Assembly: GCF_003435815.1 (NCBI RefSeq)
Contig: NZ_QTUV01000001.1
Location: 324,581-388,580, forward strand
Origin: Dorea sp. AM10-31
Lineage (GTDB): Bacteria; Bacillota; Clostridia; Lachnospirales; Lachnospiraceae
Direction of reading: 5' to 3'
Length of the DNA: 64,000 nucleotides
A program made the position numbers and the translations under genes. The notes under the pieces were generated by a model. That model saw nothing but the letters and a program-made list of their open reading frames with translations. It had not been told where the DNA came from and ran no database searches. This document shows positions 18,035-25,880 of the stretch, piece by piece; position 1 is the first letter of the stretch; each line of letters opens with the position of its first letter.

Positions 18035-18634
18035 TTATAAATTGTTCTGTCTGTTATATGCATTGCAAATCCGGTTACTGTTCTTGATCAGGATGTGCAT
18101 TGCAACAAACGGTCCCAAACCACATAATAAAATTCCGATCAGATCCCACACTAATACAGTTGTTCCGTTCTCTGGAAATGTCATTCCGTAGCGCGGTGCA
18201 TTGGTGCAAAGCCTGTTTCCTATTTTATAAGACCAGTAGAATGAATAAATTCCACAGGTCAGGAATGACAATATAATAAATGCAGCCAGACCGGACGTCA
18301 TCTCTCCATCGCCTTCACATGCAATGTTCACATCATGCGCCATTTTATATATGAAATAATAACTGTAGATTCCGCAGGTAACGATCGACAGCAGTATGTA
18401 TATGGCAAGACTTCTGTCATCCTGCAGTCTCTCTTTTCTTCCTGCCGGCATCTGATTATTACTGCTAAAGCTCTGTTTTACATTGTGTATCTCACTTTCC
18501 ATTTTCCGTTCGGTTGACCGGAAAGTCTGATTCACCTGCTCAGAAAACTGCTTTTTTATTGTGCATGGATTGCCACACTTCGGACAAAACTTTGCGTTAT
18601 CGGGCAGTTTCGCCCCACATTTCGTACAAAACAC
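18035..18634 (-). CDS. zinc-ribbon DUF4234 membrane protein
   Basis: A 199-residue protein with an N-terminal zinc ribbon (Cys3, Cys6, Cys17, Cys20), a polar linker, and a DUF4234-type membrane domain with two LSIVTCGIYSYYFIYK-like repeats and a third helix pair. The repeated hydrophobic-TCGIY-aromatic pattern is the family hallmark. A sister gene with the same architecture is at 29173. Function of DUF4234 is not known. First gene of the zinc-ribbon operon. Confidence 0.8.
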   Translation of the reverse strand: MFCTKCGAKLPDNAKFCPKCGNPCTIKKQFSEQVNQTFRSTERKMESEIHNVKQSFSSNNQMPAGRKERLQDDRSLAIYILLSIVTCGIYSYYFIYKMAHDVNIACEGDGEMTSGLAAFIILSFLTCGIYSFYWSYKIGNRLCTNAPRYGMTFPENGTTVLVWDLIGILLCGLGPFVAMHILIKNSNRICNAYNRQNNL

Positions 18635-18696
18635 TATTTTTCTTCCTCCTCATTCCTGTATAGTTCCTGCGGATATGCAGGCTCTATCGATACCTA

Positions 18697-18733
18697 TGAT
18701 ACCCACGGATTGTTCCGTGCTGCTCTGGTATCA
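18697..18733. promoter_or_regulatory. nested inverted repeat between divergent zinc-ribbon genes
   Basis: TGATACC-CACGG at 18697-18708 pairs with CCGTG at 18715-18719 and, after a 7-base bulge, GGTATCA at 18727-18733. It lies in the 239-base divergent region between two zinc-ribbon membrane-protein genes and could be an operator or an RNA element; nothing shows which. Confidence 0.3.
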
Positions 18734-18873
18734 TGTAAATTTTATCATAGTAAAATATCATTGTAAATATTAGCATTATGAAGAATCTCCGTAAATTTTA
18801 AAAGGGAAATTGCATTTTTATGCTATCAATGCTAAACTAAGCTAAAACTTAACGAACACAAAGGAGAATTATT

Positions 18874-19593
18874 ATGTTTTGTAAACATTGTGGAAAGCAG
18901 CTAACAGATGGTGCAAAATTCTGCCCTGACTGCGGAACCCCTGTTTCTGCTAAAGCTCAGCATACACAGCAGCATTTCGAAGCTACAGCGTCACACAAGC
19001 AGACACCACACAATGAGGCTGCGCATCCTACACCACATAACCACGAACATCGAACTCAGCAGACTGCAAAAACAGCATCGCATAACCGCACACATCCGAC
19101 ACAGACAATAGACCACACAAAATCTTCTGTAGCAGGTTCAATGAATTATACCGCCTCTGATATGACAACAGCTCCTGCACCAAAAGTACGCAGAAATTTT
19201 ACAATTGGAAATATTGTCACCTGGATTGGATGCTTCCTTGCATTTATATCCATGTTTATGACATTTGCCACGGTATCTATTCTTGGTTTTTCCCAGACAG
19301 TCACTCTTTTTGACACTAATGACGGAAAATTATTTCTTGCAGTGATCCTGGCAGTGGCGGTTATTAACTTCTTCCGTATTGATATTATCAGCCTGATCGG
19401 ATCATGTGTCGGTGTTTTCTTCCTTCTTATGGAATACAAAGATGCCGCCGATAAATTACAGCAGTTTTCTTCTATGGTTCATTATGGAATCGGACGAATG
19501 CTTCTGACTGTCGGAATTATTCTGATGGTACTAGGCGCAGTCGCAAGTATCTTCCTTCGTAAGAAGAATGTGAAACTGAATGTTTTACAATAA
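18874..19593 (+). CDS. zinc-ribbon protein with His-rich linker and membrane domain
   Basis: A 239-residue protein: zinc ribbon (Cys3, Cys6, Cys17, Cys20), a linker of about 60 residues rich in His, Thr and Gln, then four hydrophobic segments (about residues 110-230), with a basic C-terminus. The His-rich linker could bind metal but this is speculation. AAAGGAG precedes the ATG. It is divergent from the three other zinc-ribbon genes and has its own terminator. Function unknown. Confidence 0.78.
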   Translation: MFCKHCGKQLTDGAKFCPDCGTPVSAKAQHTQQHFEATASHKQTPHNEAAHPTPHNHEHRTQQTAKTASHNRTHPTQTIDHTKSSVAGSMNYTASDMTTAPAPKVRRNFTIGNIVTWIGCFLAFISMFMTFATVSILGFSQTVTLFDTNDGKLFLAVILAVAVINFFRIDIISLIGSCVGVFFLLMEYKDAADKLQQFSSMVHYGIGRMLLTVGIILMVLGAVASIFLRKKNVKLNVLQ

Positions 19594-19673
19594 ATCGACG
19601 GACGGATATAAATGTAAATATTATCTGACCCACTATAAGGTAATACACTATATTACATGCTATATATTTTATC

Positions 19674-19700
19674 AAAGCCAGCTGATTTGCTGGCTTTTTA
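19674..19700 (+). terminator. intrinsic terminator of the His-rich zinc-ribbon gene
   Basis: AAAGCCAGC at 19674-19682 and GCTGGCTTT at 19689-19697 form a 9-base stem with a 6-base loop and a T-tract. It is 80 bases after the stop codon. Confidence 0.85.
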
Positions 19701-19737
19701 TTTACGCCATATACTTTTGCACAAAACACGTAATAAG

Positions 19738-19811
19738 ATAAAAAGAGCAACCACACCCTATTTTTATTCAGTCGCATAACCGACTCTCTTAAAACGGATG
19801 TGATTGCTCTT
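19738..19811 (-). terminator. long nested terminator of the rhodanese operon
   Basis: Read on the minus strand, AAGAGCAATCACATCC pairs with GGGTGTGGTTGCTCTT over about 14 of 16 bases and is followed by a T-run. The 38-base interior holds a second small hairpin (AGTCG...CGACT). It lies 39 bases past the rhodanese stop codon. The size and nesting are larger than a usual intrinsic terminator. Confidence 0.65.
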
Positions 19812-19849
19812 GAATTATCATCTTTCAATCACTGATAATTTGTTAATTC

Positions 19850-20788
19850 CTATTTTTCAACATCTCCGACTACAGCCCATCTCCAGAATGACTGGTCATA
19901 GTTCCATGTATTCTTGCATCCTGCCATTTCAAGTACAAGCTGCATATATGCGGAACGAATACCGCCTGTGCAATAAGTTACGATCTTGTCATCTTTGGAA
20001 ATGCCCGCATCTTTTAACATCTTATCAATGTCAGCCTGTGATCTTAATGTTCCGTCTTCACGGAAAAGATCTGTATACCGAATATGGATTGCTCCCGGAA
20101 GATGTCCGCCTTTTGCTTCGTTATATTTCTTAGCACCTTCATACTCTTCATCTGTACGAACATCAACGATCTTGTAATCTTTGTAGTTCTTCTGAAGTTC
20201 TTCTGTTTCCATGTCATGTGTCATGTCAAGTTTGTCGATCTTCACATCTACTTTGTCTAACTTGGAAGGTCCTTTCTGTGTCTCAGCTCCGGCATTTACC
20301 AGCGCTTCGTATCCACCGTCAACCATCTTAAGGTTTGTGTAACCTGCTACGCGCAGCTCCCAGAGAACACGGGCATCTTCTCCCCATCCTCCAAGTGTCT
20401 CACCTAAGAGAACGATTTCCTTGTTCGGATCAAGGCCGAGGTTGCTGAGTTTTTTAGATAACTCTGCAGGCTGTGGAACTTTTCCCCAGTTCTCATCGCC
20501 CTGCTTGCCATATTTGTCTTCGCATGTTCCAAGTGCCTGCCAGCTTGTAGCTGCTGCACCCTTGATCGTCTCTTTATTAGAATATTTCTCGCCACGGCAG
20601 TCAAGAAAAATTACATTGTCATCGCCCATCAGTTTCTTCGCTTCTTTTGCGGTTATCAGGTATTCTCCTTTAAAAGAATCCTTGGAAACCAAATCGTCGT
20701 CCGATACTCCTTTTGCTTTGCTTCCGCATCCAACTACAAGCATCATAGCCAGCAGTCCGACACCCATACATCTGATAAACTTCTTCAT
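19850..20788 (-). CDS. tandem rhodanese lipoprotein (sulfurtransferase)
   Basis: A 312-residue lipoprotein (signal peptide, lipobox LVVGC with Cys21) carrying two rhodanese domains. The first (about residues 45-165) has LLGETLGGWGEDAR where the active-site loop should be and so lacks the catalytic cysteine. The second (about 188-305) has YCTGGIRS with Cys273 and is predicted active. This layout, inactive then active, is that of thiosulfate and 3-mercaptopyruvate sulfurtransferases, but here outside the cell on a lipid anchor. It is the last gene of an apparent operon with the C_GCAxxG_C_C protein, separated by 13 bases. Its sulfur donor is unknown. Confidence 0.9.
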   Translation of the reverse strand: MKKFIRCMGVGLLAMMLVVGCGSKAKGVSDDDLVSKDSFKGEYLITAKEAKKLMGDDNVIFLDCRGEKYSNKETIKGAAATSWQALGTCEDKYGKQGDENWGKVPQPAELSKKLSNLGLDPNKEIVLLGETLGGWGEDARVLWELRVAGYTNLKMVDGGYEALVNAGAETQKGPSKLDKVDVKIDKLDMTHDMETEELQKNYKDYKIVDVRTDEEYEGAKKYNEAKGGHLPGAIHIRYTDLFREDGTLRSQADIDKMLKDAGISKDDKIVTYCTGGIRSAYMQLVLEMAGCKNTWNYDQSFWRWAVVGDVEK

Positions 20789-20801
20789 ACCATTTCTCCT
20801 C

Positions 20802-21248
20802 TTAATCTTCGTTTAATATTTCTTCTGTGATCTGGATCACCTTTTCTGCAAGACACGGACAGAACTCTGTCATCTTTCCGCTGTCTAATGCCCCTTGAAG
20901 TCCTTCCGGTGTAGACACATCATAACCGATGATCTCTTTGCAGTTTACAGAACCATATTCCTGTTCAAAACGATTCTTAAACTCCATGTATTTTCCGATC
21001 ATGACATTCTTCTGGTCCATCAGTCCTTCTTCTTTTGTGTGTCCATACTTCATACCGATCGCCATCAGCGCTCCGGTATAAGCACCACAGACAGATCCTA
21101 ACATCATGCCACCTCCAAAACAGGCAGCAATACGGTTTGCTTCGTCTTCACTTAAGTCAAACCGCTCTGCAAAATGACGGAACACTACCTGTGAACAGTC
21201 ATATCCTTTTATAAAGTTGTCTTTAATTTCATTTGCCTTCTGGTTCAT
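20802..21248 (-). CDS. C_GCAxxG_C_C family redox protein
   Basis: A 148-residue protein with the family pattern: GYDCSQVV (Cys18), AACFGGGMMLGSVCGAYTGA (Cys43, Cys54), then VNCKEIIG and FCPCLAEKV near the C-terminus. Members are small cysteine-rich proteins, probably redox or metal-binding, of unproven function. I chose the ATG at 21248 because AGGAG stands 9 bases before it; an in-frame start at 21296 has none. It lies between the rhodanese and VTT genes, which suggests a role in sulfur or metal redox chemistry. Confidence 0.85.
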   Translation of the reverse strand: MNQKANEIKDNFIKGYDCSQVVFRHFAERFDLSEDEANRIAACFGGGMMLGSVCGAYTGALMAIGMKYGHTKEEGLMDQKNVMIGKYMEFKNRFEQEYGSVNCKEIIGYDVSTPEGLQGALDSGKMTEFCPCLAEKVIQITEEILNED

Positions 21249-21267
21249 ATTCTTGTCTCCTTTATTT

Positions 21268-21444
21268 CTATTTTCCTGCATAACAATGTTTGTCAAACAG
21301 AATCTTACGCTTTTTATACGGAGTCCCTACCAGGTCCATAATCGTTGCTTTCGATCCGATCGGCAGATCGATCGCCTGATTAAAATCACAGTCATAAACC
21401 TTTGATATTATAAAATTATTTTGTTTTCTTTTTCTGTTTTTCAT
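21268..21444 (-). pseudogene. possible FeoA-like remnant
   Basis: A short reading frame between the C_GCAxxG_C_C and VTT genes ends in LPIGSKATIMDLVGTPYKKR followed by about ten residues. This resembles the first half of a FeoA/SH3-like domain (PIGskaxIxxlxG...kRrLxxxG). It has no ribosome site, overlaps the VTT 3' end and stops before the rest of the fold. I regard it as a degraded fragment or a chance match. Confidence 0.25.
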
Positions 21445-22123
21445 TATATAACTGTTTGAACAGAACGATAAGACCTGATAAAGCAAATAAGATCAGAAGT
21501 CCTGTTACGAGCAGTTTTGCTCCTCCGGTCAGCATACCACCCACATAAGAGTAAACGATGGTTGCCGGAAGCTGTCCGATTCCTGTAGCTACGAAAAATC
21601 CCCAGAAAGACATAGATGTAAGACCTGCTGCATAACTTACATAATCAAATGAAATAAACGGCAGAAGTCTTGCGATCAGGATACTTAAATTTCCATGTCT
21701 CTCAAAGAAGACATCGATCTGCTGAAGTCCTGCTTTGCTTGTAAGCTTCTCAGCTACATCTCTTCCCAGAATTCTTGCGATATAGAAGCAAAGCACTGCT
21801 CCTGCCATCGCACTTGACCAGGAAAGAATCGCTCCCTGCCACCATCCGAATAAGTTTGCGTTCGCAAATGTGATCAGGAATGCCGGAAGCGGGGCTGCTA
21901 CAGACTGTAAGATCATCAATGCAAAAGACACAGCTGCTGCATATGCACCGTAAGATGCAACGAATTCTTTGACAACGGTAAAGTCGCCGCTTGCAAATGC
22001 TGCAAAAATACGATTCATCAGCTTATTTACACTCGGTACGCAGAAATAAACTGCCACACATCCTACAATCAACACGATTACTATAATCTTACTGAGCCAT
22101 TTGTTTCGTTTTTTTGTTTCCAC
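21416..22123 (-). CDS. TVP38/TMEM64 (VTT domain) membrane protein
   Basis: A 235-residue protein with about six hydrophobic segments and the VTT/DedA-like core: LQSVAAPLPAFLITFANANLFG, a glycine-rich re-entrant segment, then LSILIARLLPFISFDYVSYAAGLT with the conserved R-x-x-P. Distant DedA relatives act as lipid scramblases or transporters, and VTT proteins often neighbour redox or metal genes, but the substrate is unknown. It is 45 bases downstream of the iron-sulfur gene on the same strand, consistent with an operon. Confidence 0.88.
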   Translation of the reverse strand: METKKRNKWLSKIIVIVLIVGCVAVYFCVPSVNKLMNRIFAAFASGDFTVVKEFVASYGAYAAAVSFALMILQSVAAPLPAFLITFANANLFGWWQGAILSWSSAMAGAVLCFYIARILGRDVAEKLTSKAGLQQIDVFFERHGNLSILIARLLPFISFDYVSYAAGLTSMSFWGFFVATGIGQLPATIVYSYVGGMLTGGAKLLVTGLLILFALSGLIVLFKQLYNEKQKKKTK

Positions 22124-22168
22124 CTCTTGTTCTCCTTTTTCTTTGTTTCCTTTTGTTCTCTCTTGTTT

Positions 22169-23149
22169 CTATAGATACTTTGTCCGCATACGATTGATCA
22201 GGGATTTGATCGTATCCGGTTTTTCTTTTGTTCCCAGAATCTCCGGCAGGACGTGACGTACCTGCTTACAGCCGTTTCTGGTCAGATTGCCTGCACAGGA
22301 GCCGCAATATGTATAAATCGTCTGCGGATACTTCTTCACTGTCTCAGCAAAGCTTTTTGCTATCTCCGGTTCTTTGGCGCATCCCTGGCCGCCAAGGCCA
22401 CAGCACTGGATATCCTCCAATGTCTGAAATTCTGCGTCTGAAAACGCCTCAATGTCTGTGAGCCATTCTCCCTTTTCTCTGTCAGGGCATGGACGAAACA
22501 TCGTACCGCCGGGCAGACACTTCTCACCCAGATGCAGTTCCTTTAATTTCTGATAAATGTTCACTACACGGATCGTAAGTCTTGGCTTCAGAAACGCATA
22601 ACAGTTCGGACACATCGTAATGACCTCTGTCACCCCTGCATCATCCATGCGCTTCTGAATTCCCTGCATAATACGTTCCTCTTCGTCTTCCATTCCTATA
22701 TCTGCGATTGGTTTTCCACAGCAGTCATAGACCACACCGATCCCGGCTTCTTTTTCAAACAGTTCCACCAGAACTTTTGTTGTCTTCGGATATACAGACG
22801 GGAAATTGCATCCCGGAAATAACACACTCTTCTCTGTCACATGCCTATAATTGCGATATGAATATTCCTTTTTTTCAAAAATGGTCCGCTTGTACTCTTT
22901 GTTCACCCGCGCGCCTTCGTCAGATGCAACGCTGGCTCTGCGCATATCCATAATGATTCCCTGTCCGTCAATCCCCACCGGACAGACTTCTGAACATTTG
23001 CCACATAAAAAGCAGTGATACGCAAGCTTATTAAGCTTTTCGGTATCACCTATATCAAGACCATACTTTTTCAAAAAGGAACAATTCTCCTGACAGACAT
23101 GACAGTGGATGCATTTGTCTGCATCTTTTACTCTCTCATTCTGACACAT
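22169..23149 (-). CDS. iron-sulfur protein with CCG domains (HdrB/GlpC-like)
   Basis: A 326-residue protein. Two N-terminal [4Fe-4S] motifs (Cys13/16/19/23 and Cys46/49/52/56) are followed by two CCG domains, seen as YDCCGKPIADIG and IQCCGLGGQGCAK with a final TYCGSCAGN. This is the plan of heterodisulfide reductase HdrD, GlpC and LutA-type subunits, which move electrons to or from disulfides or quinones. No flavoprotein partner gene is adjacent, so the partner must be elsewhere. GAGAGG precedes the ATG. First gene of the sulfur/redox cluster. Confidence 0.88.
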   Translation of the reverse strand: MCQNERVKDADKCIHCHVCQENCSFLKKYGLDIGDTEKLNKLAYHCFLCGKCSEVCPVGIDGQGIIMDMRRASVASDEGARVNKEYKRTIFEKKEYSYRNYRHVTEKSVLFPGCNFPSVYPKTTKVLVELFEKEAGIGVVYDCCGKPIADIGMEDEEERIMQGIQKRMDDAGVTEVITMCPNCYAFLKPRLTIRVVNIYQKLKELHLGEKCLPGGTMFRPCPDREKGEWLTDIEAFSDAEFQTLEDIQCCGLGGQGCAKEPEIAKSFAETVKKYPQTIYTYCGSCAGNLTRNGCKQVRHVLPEILGTKEKPDTIKSLINRMRTKYL

Positions 23150-23357
23150 GTTATTATCCTCTCTTTTCTATTTACTCTCGCTCATTGTATCATCAAATCT
23201 GTATTTCGTATAATTGATATTGTGAATATATCATTGTAAATATAGGTTGTGTCTATATGTATTAAACCCACCGAAACGCTCTGTTTTACTTGGTTTTCCA
23301 CTTATTGATACAAATTAATCATACAGACAAATAAATATGTCTTTTACAAACCGTATT

Positions 23358-24290
23358 TTACATCAAAACTTCAAATGCATATACCATTAGCGGCATTGTC
23401 AGAATGGATAACAATGTTGTCATCACATTAATTGCACTTGCATAATTTGAATCATTTCCATACACTTGACACATCTGCGTTACCGTTGATGCAGAAGGTG
23501 TGATCACCGCCAGAAATACAACAAGCAATATCTTCTTTCCATCCGAATGCCAGCTGATCAGATGACTGAATTTTAATAGGAGTAAGGATATCATCGGTAC
23601 AACCACAAGTCTTAATGCTGTCACAAAATAAATCCGTCTATTCGCAAACACTTGTTGCAAGCTCATCTGGGCAAGTAACATTCCTGTAACGATCATGCTC
23701 GCCGGTCCGATCATAACACCAACCGCACTCATTGTTCCATCCACGATTTCCGGAAGTTTAATCTGTAAAAAGAATAAAATAATTCCCAGTACAACTGCGA
23801 TCATATTGATATTAAATACGATCTTTCTCCAATCCATTCCCTCTTCTCTGCTGATAATCTTTTTCCCATGTGTCCACATAAACACTAGCTGCACGCTCAT
23901 AAAAACACAGCCGCAGAGCACCCATTTTTCACCCAGGATAAATGTTACCAGCGGTACGATCAGATTTCCTGAATTTGAATAATATACCGATGCCAATTCT
24001 ACTTCATCCATTTTCAAAGCTTTGGCAATTGCCCATACTGCGATCAGCAAAATGATCTGCAATAAGACCGATGCCGCAAATGCAAGTTCTAATTCCTTTA
24101 CCGTATTTTTCGTATAGGTTACCTGGAACGCATGAATGATCACACACGGAATTACCAGATACAATACAATTTTAGATAGCACTTTACTATCCTCCGCCGT
24201 TACAATACCGGCTTTCACTACCAGGTAACCCATCAGGATCATCAGAAATAGTTCTGCAATCTGTTTCATTAATAAAATACTGATTTCCAT
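23358..24290 (-). CDS. AEC-family auxin-efflux-like transporter
   Basis: A 310-residue protein with ten predicted membrane helices in two similar halves, as in AEC transporters, which in bacteria move malate, malonate or other small organic anions. PSASTVTQMCQVYGNDSNYAS near the C-terminus matches the conserved second-half crossing motif. The ATG at 24290 has GGAGA before it; the frame extends further but without a ribosome site. It has no co-directional neighbour within 200 bases. Substrate unknown. Confidence 0.88.
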   Translation of the reverse strand: MEISILLMKQIAELFLMILMGYLVVKAGIVTAEDSKVLSKIVLYLVIPCVIIHAFQVTYTKNTVKELELAFAASVLLQIILLIAVWAIAKALKMDEVELASVYYSNSGNLIVPLVTFILGEKWVLCGCVFMSVQLVFMWTHGKKIISREEGMDWRKIVFNINMIAVVLGIILFFLQIKLPEIVDGTMSAVGVMIGPASMIVTGMLLAQMSLQQVFANRRIYFVTALRLVVVPMISLLLLKFSHLISWHSDGKKILLVVFLAVITPSASTVTQMCQVYGNDSNYASAINVMTTLLSILTMPLMVYAFEVLM

Positions 24291-24317
24291 ATTGTCTCTC
24301 CTTTTGCTGTCGAACAT

Positions 24318-24835
24318 GGTTATATAATGATTTGTTTTTATATCTTAATTAAAAAAAGCGTCTGGCACTAATATAATATTTTCTGGCGTAGAAAGCAAGT
24401 TTTGTGATATGATAAAAATGTTGGGCATTTTATCCGTTATGAACCTCAATAGAATATTTATAATAAGAAGAAAGAAAATCTGAAGCTTCGGCTTCTTCTG
24501 GATCTTTTACAATTTCCGTTAAGCCTGTTTTTCACCCGCTTTCTGAACCTATTTTCAGCACTGATCCCGGATCTTGGGGATGCATATGGTGATCAGTTTG
24601 CCGGAAGCTTTGCGGGAAGAGTTTGTTTTCTCATTGTTGCAATCATTTCTGCTTTAAACCTATGAATCTGCTTGCCGGTCTTGAAACAGCTGCACAGGAA
24701 GCGATACCTGTCGATCTTGAAGCAGCTGAATAGGAAAATATGTATGCTGATTTTGAATCAGCTGACCAGGAAAATATATGTGTCGGTTCAGAGGTTGCCG
24801 ACAACATAAAATAAAACAAAAGAGGAGAATTATCT
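24318..24835 (+). other. intergenic region with decayed coding sequence
   Basis: This 518-base stretch has no intact gene. Codons from about 24585 to 24664 read as a fragment (GDQFAGSFAGRVCFLIVAI) that stops, and from 24662 a short frame runs through 36-base tandem repeats until a TAG at 24731. It may be the remains of a gene or a lost leader region of the YitT gene. The last 25 bases hold the AGAGGAG ribosome site of YitT. Confidence 0.4.
24673..24780 (+). repeat. three 36-bp degenerate tandem repeats
   Basis: Units start at 24673, 24709 and 24745 and share TGnCGnTCTTGAAnCAGCTG followed by an AGGAA segment; a fourth partial copy starts at 24781. If translated they give a 12-residue repeat with an LExAA core, but the second unit contains an in-frame TAG. 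Confidence 0.7.
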
Positions 24836-25705
24836 ATGCATAAGAAAGAAACTGTTTTTCAGAAAATCATGTCTGTACTTGTGGTCATTTTGGGGAATAT
24901 GATCTATGCTCTGGCATTAAAACTGTTCCTTCTCCCTTCTGACCTGATGACCGGTGGTACAACCGGTATCGCACTTGCCGTAAAACATTATACCGGGTTT
25001 AATATTTCCGGCGTTATTTTAATTTTTAATATCGCAATGCTGATCGTAGGTTTCATCGTTCTTGGTAAAAAATTTGCCCTGACAACGATCATCAGTACAT
25101 TCGCTTATCCGATCTCACTGGAATTTTTCAACCGACTCTTCAGTGATTTGGTGCTGACTGACAATATACTGTTGTGTACCATCTTTTCCGGACTCGGTAT
25201 CGGTATTGGACTTGCCATTGTCATCCGGAGCGGTGCTTCCACCGGTGGTATGGATATCCCACCGCTGGTGCTGAATCATTTTTTCCGCATCCCGGTATCT
25301 GTAAGCCTGTATGTATTTGACTTTACAATTCTGATCTTCCAGGCAGCTTATAACCCGGTTGACAATGTACTCTACGGAATCATCCTTGTCATGATCTACA
25401 CGATTGTACTCGACAAATTACTCGTCTTTGGCACAACACGTATCGAAGTGAAAGTCATGAGCAACGAACACGAAAAGATCCGTCAGGCAATCATTACAGA
25501 AATGGACCGCGGCGTGACAGCCCTGTCTGCCCGGAGCGGTTATATGGATGAGCCAACCCAGATGATCTTCAGCGTAATCTCCAACCGCGAGCTTCCACGG
25601 ATTGAAAAGATCATCCGCGAGATTGATCCGGAAAGTTTCGTTGTTGTAAGCCATGTCAGTGAAGTGCGCGGACACGGCTTTTCATTAGAGAAAAAATATA
25701 AATAA
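24836..25705 (+). CDS. YitT family membrane protein
   Basis: A 289-residue protein with five or six membrane helices (DUF161; GGTTGIALAVKHYTG and GIGLAIVIRSGASTGGMDI are diagnostic) and a cytosolic C-terminal DUF2179 ligand-binding-like domain (about residues 215-285; EVKVMSNEHEKIRQAI and FVVVSHVSEVRGHGFS). The family is widespread in Firmicutes with no established substrate. AGAGGAG precedes the ATG. It lies upstream of carB on the same strand, separated by 175 bases that hold a leader hairpin. Confidence 0.9.
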   Translation: MHKKETVFQKIMSVLVVILGNMIYALALKLFLLPSDLMTGGTTGIALAVKHYTGFNISGVILIFNIAMLIVGFIVLGKKFALTTIISTFAYPISLEFFNRLFSDLVLTDNILLCTIFSGLGIGIGLAIVIRSGASTGGMDIPPLVLNHFFRIPVSVSLYVFDFTILIFQAAYNPVDNVLYGIILVMIYTIVLDKLLVFGTTRIEVKVMSNEHEKIRQAIITEMDRGVTALSARSGYMDEPTQMIFSVISNRELPRIEKIIREIDPESFVVVSHVSEVRGHGFSLEKKYK

Positions 25706-25771
25706 AACTATTTCCGGTAATCGTGGAACTTCCTTAGCTGTTATCACTTATGCATTATTTATTCATTATTT

Positions 25772-25850
25772 TGTATAAATATTAAAAAGTTTATAAGATG
25801 TGTTCTTGCCAATCTCTTGTTCTATCTATATAATAGAACAAGAGATTTTT
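25772..25850 (+). promoter_or_regulatory. carB promoter and leader hairpin (possible attenuator)
   Basis: TTGTAT, a 17-base spacer and TAAGAT form a likely promoter at about 25772-25800. A 15-base perfect stem (25811-25825 with 25833-25847) plus T-run follows at once, 30 bases before the carB ATG. Because no promoter fits between hairpin and ATG, the hairpin must either be read through or act as a controlled terminator. No PyrR-binding or T-box sequence was recognised. Confidence 0.5.
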
Positions 25851-25880
25851 ACATTACATGTCACAGGAGGGAATCACGAT

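Noticed and set aside
24673-24780. Possible CRISPR array
   Set aside because: 36-bp units are directly joined with no spacers and are degenerate; no cas genes are present.
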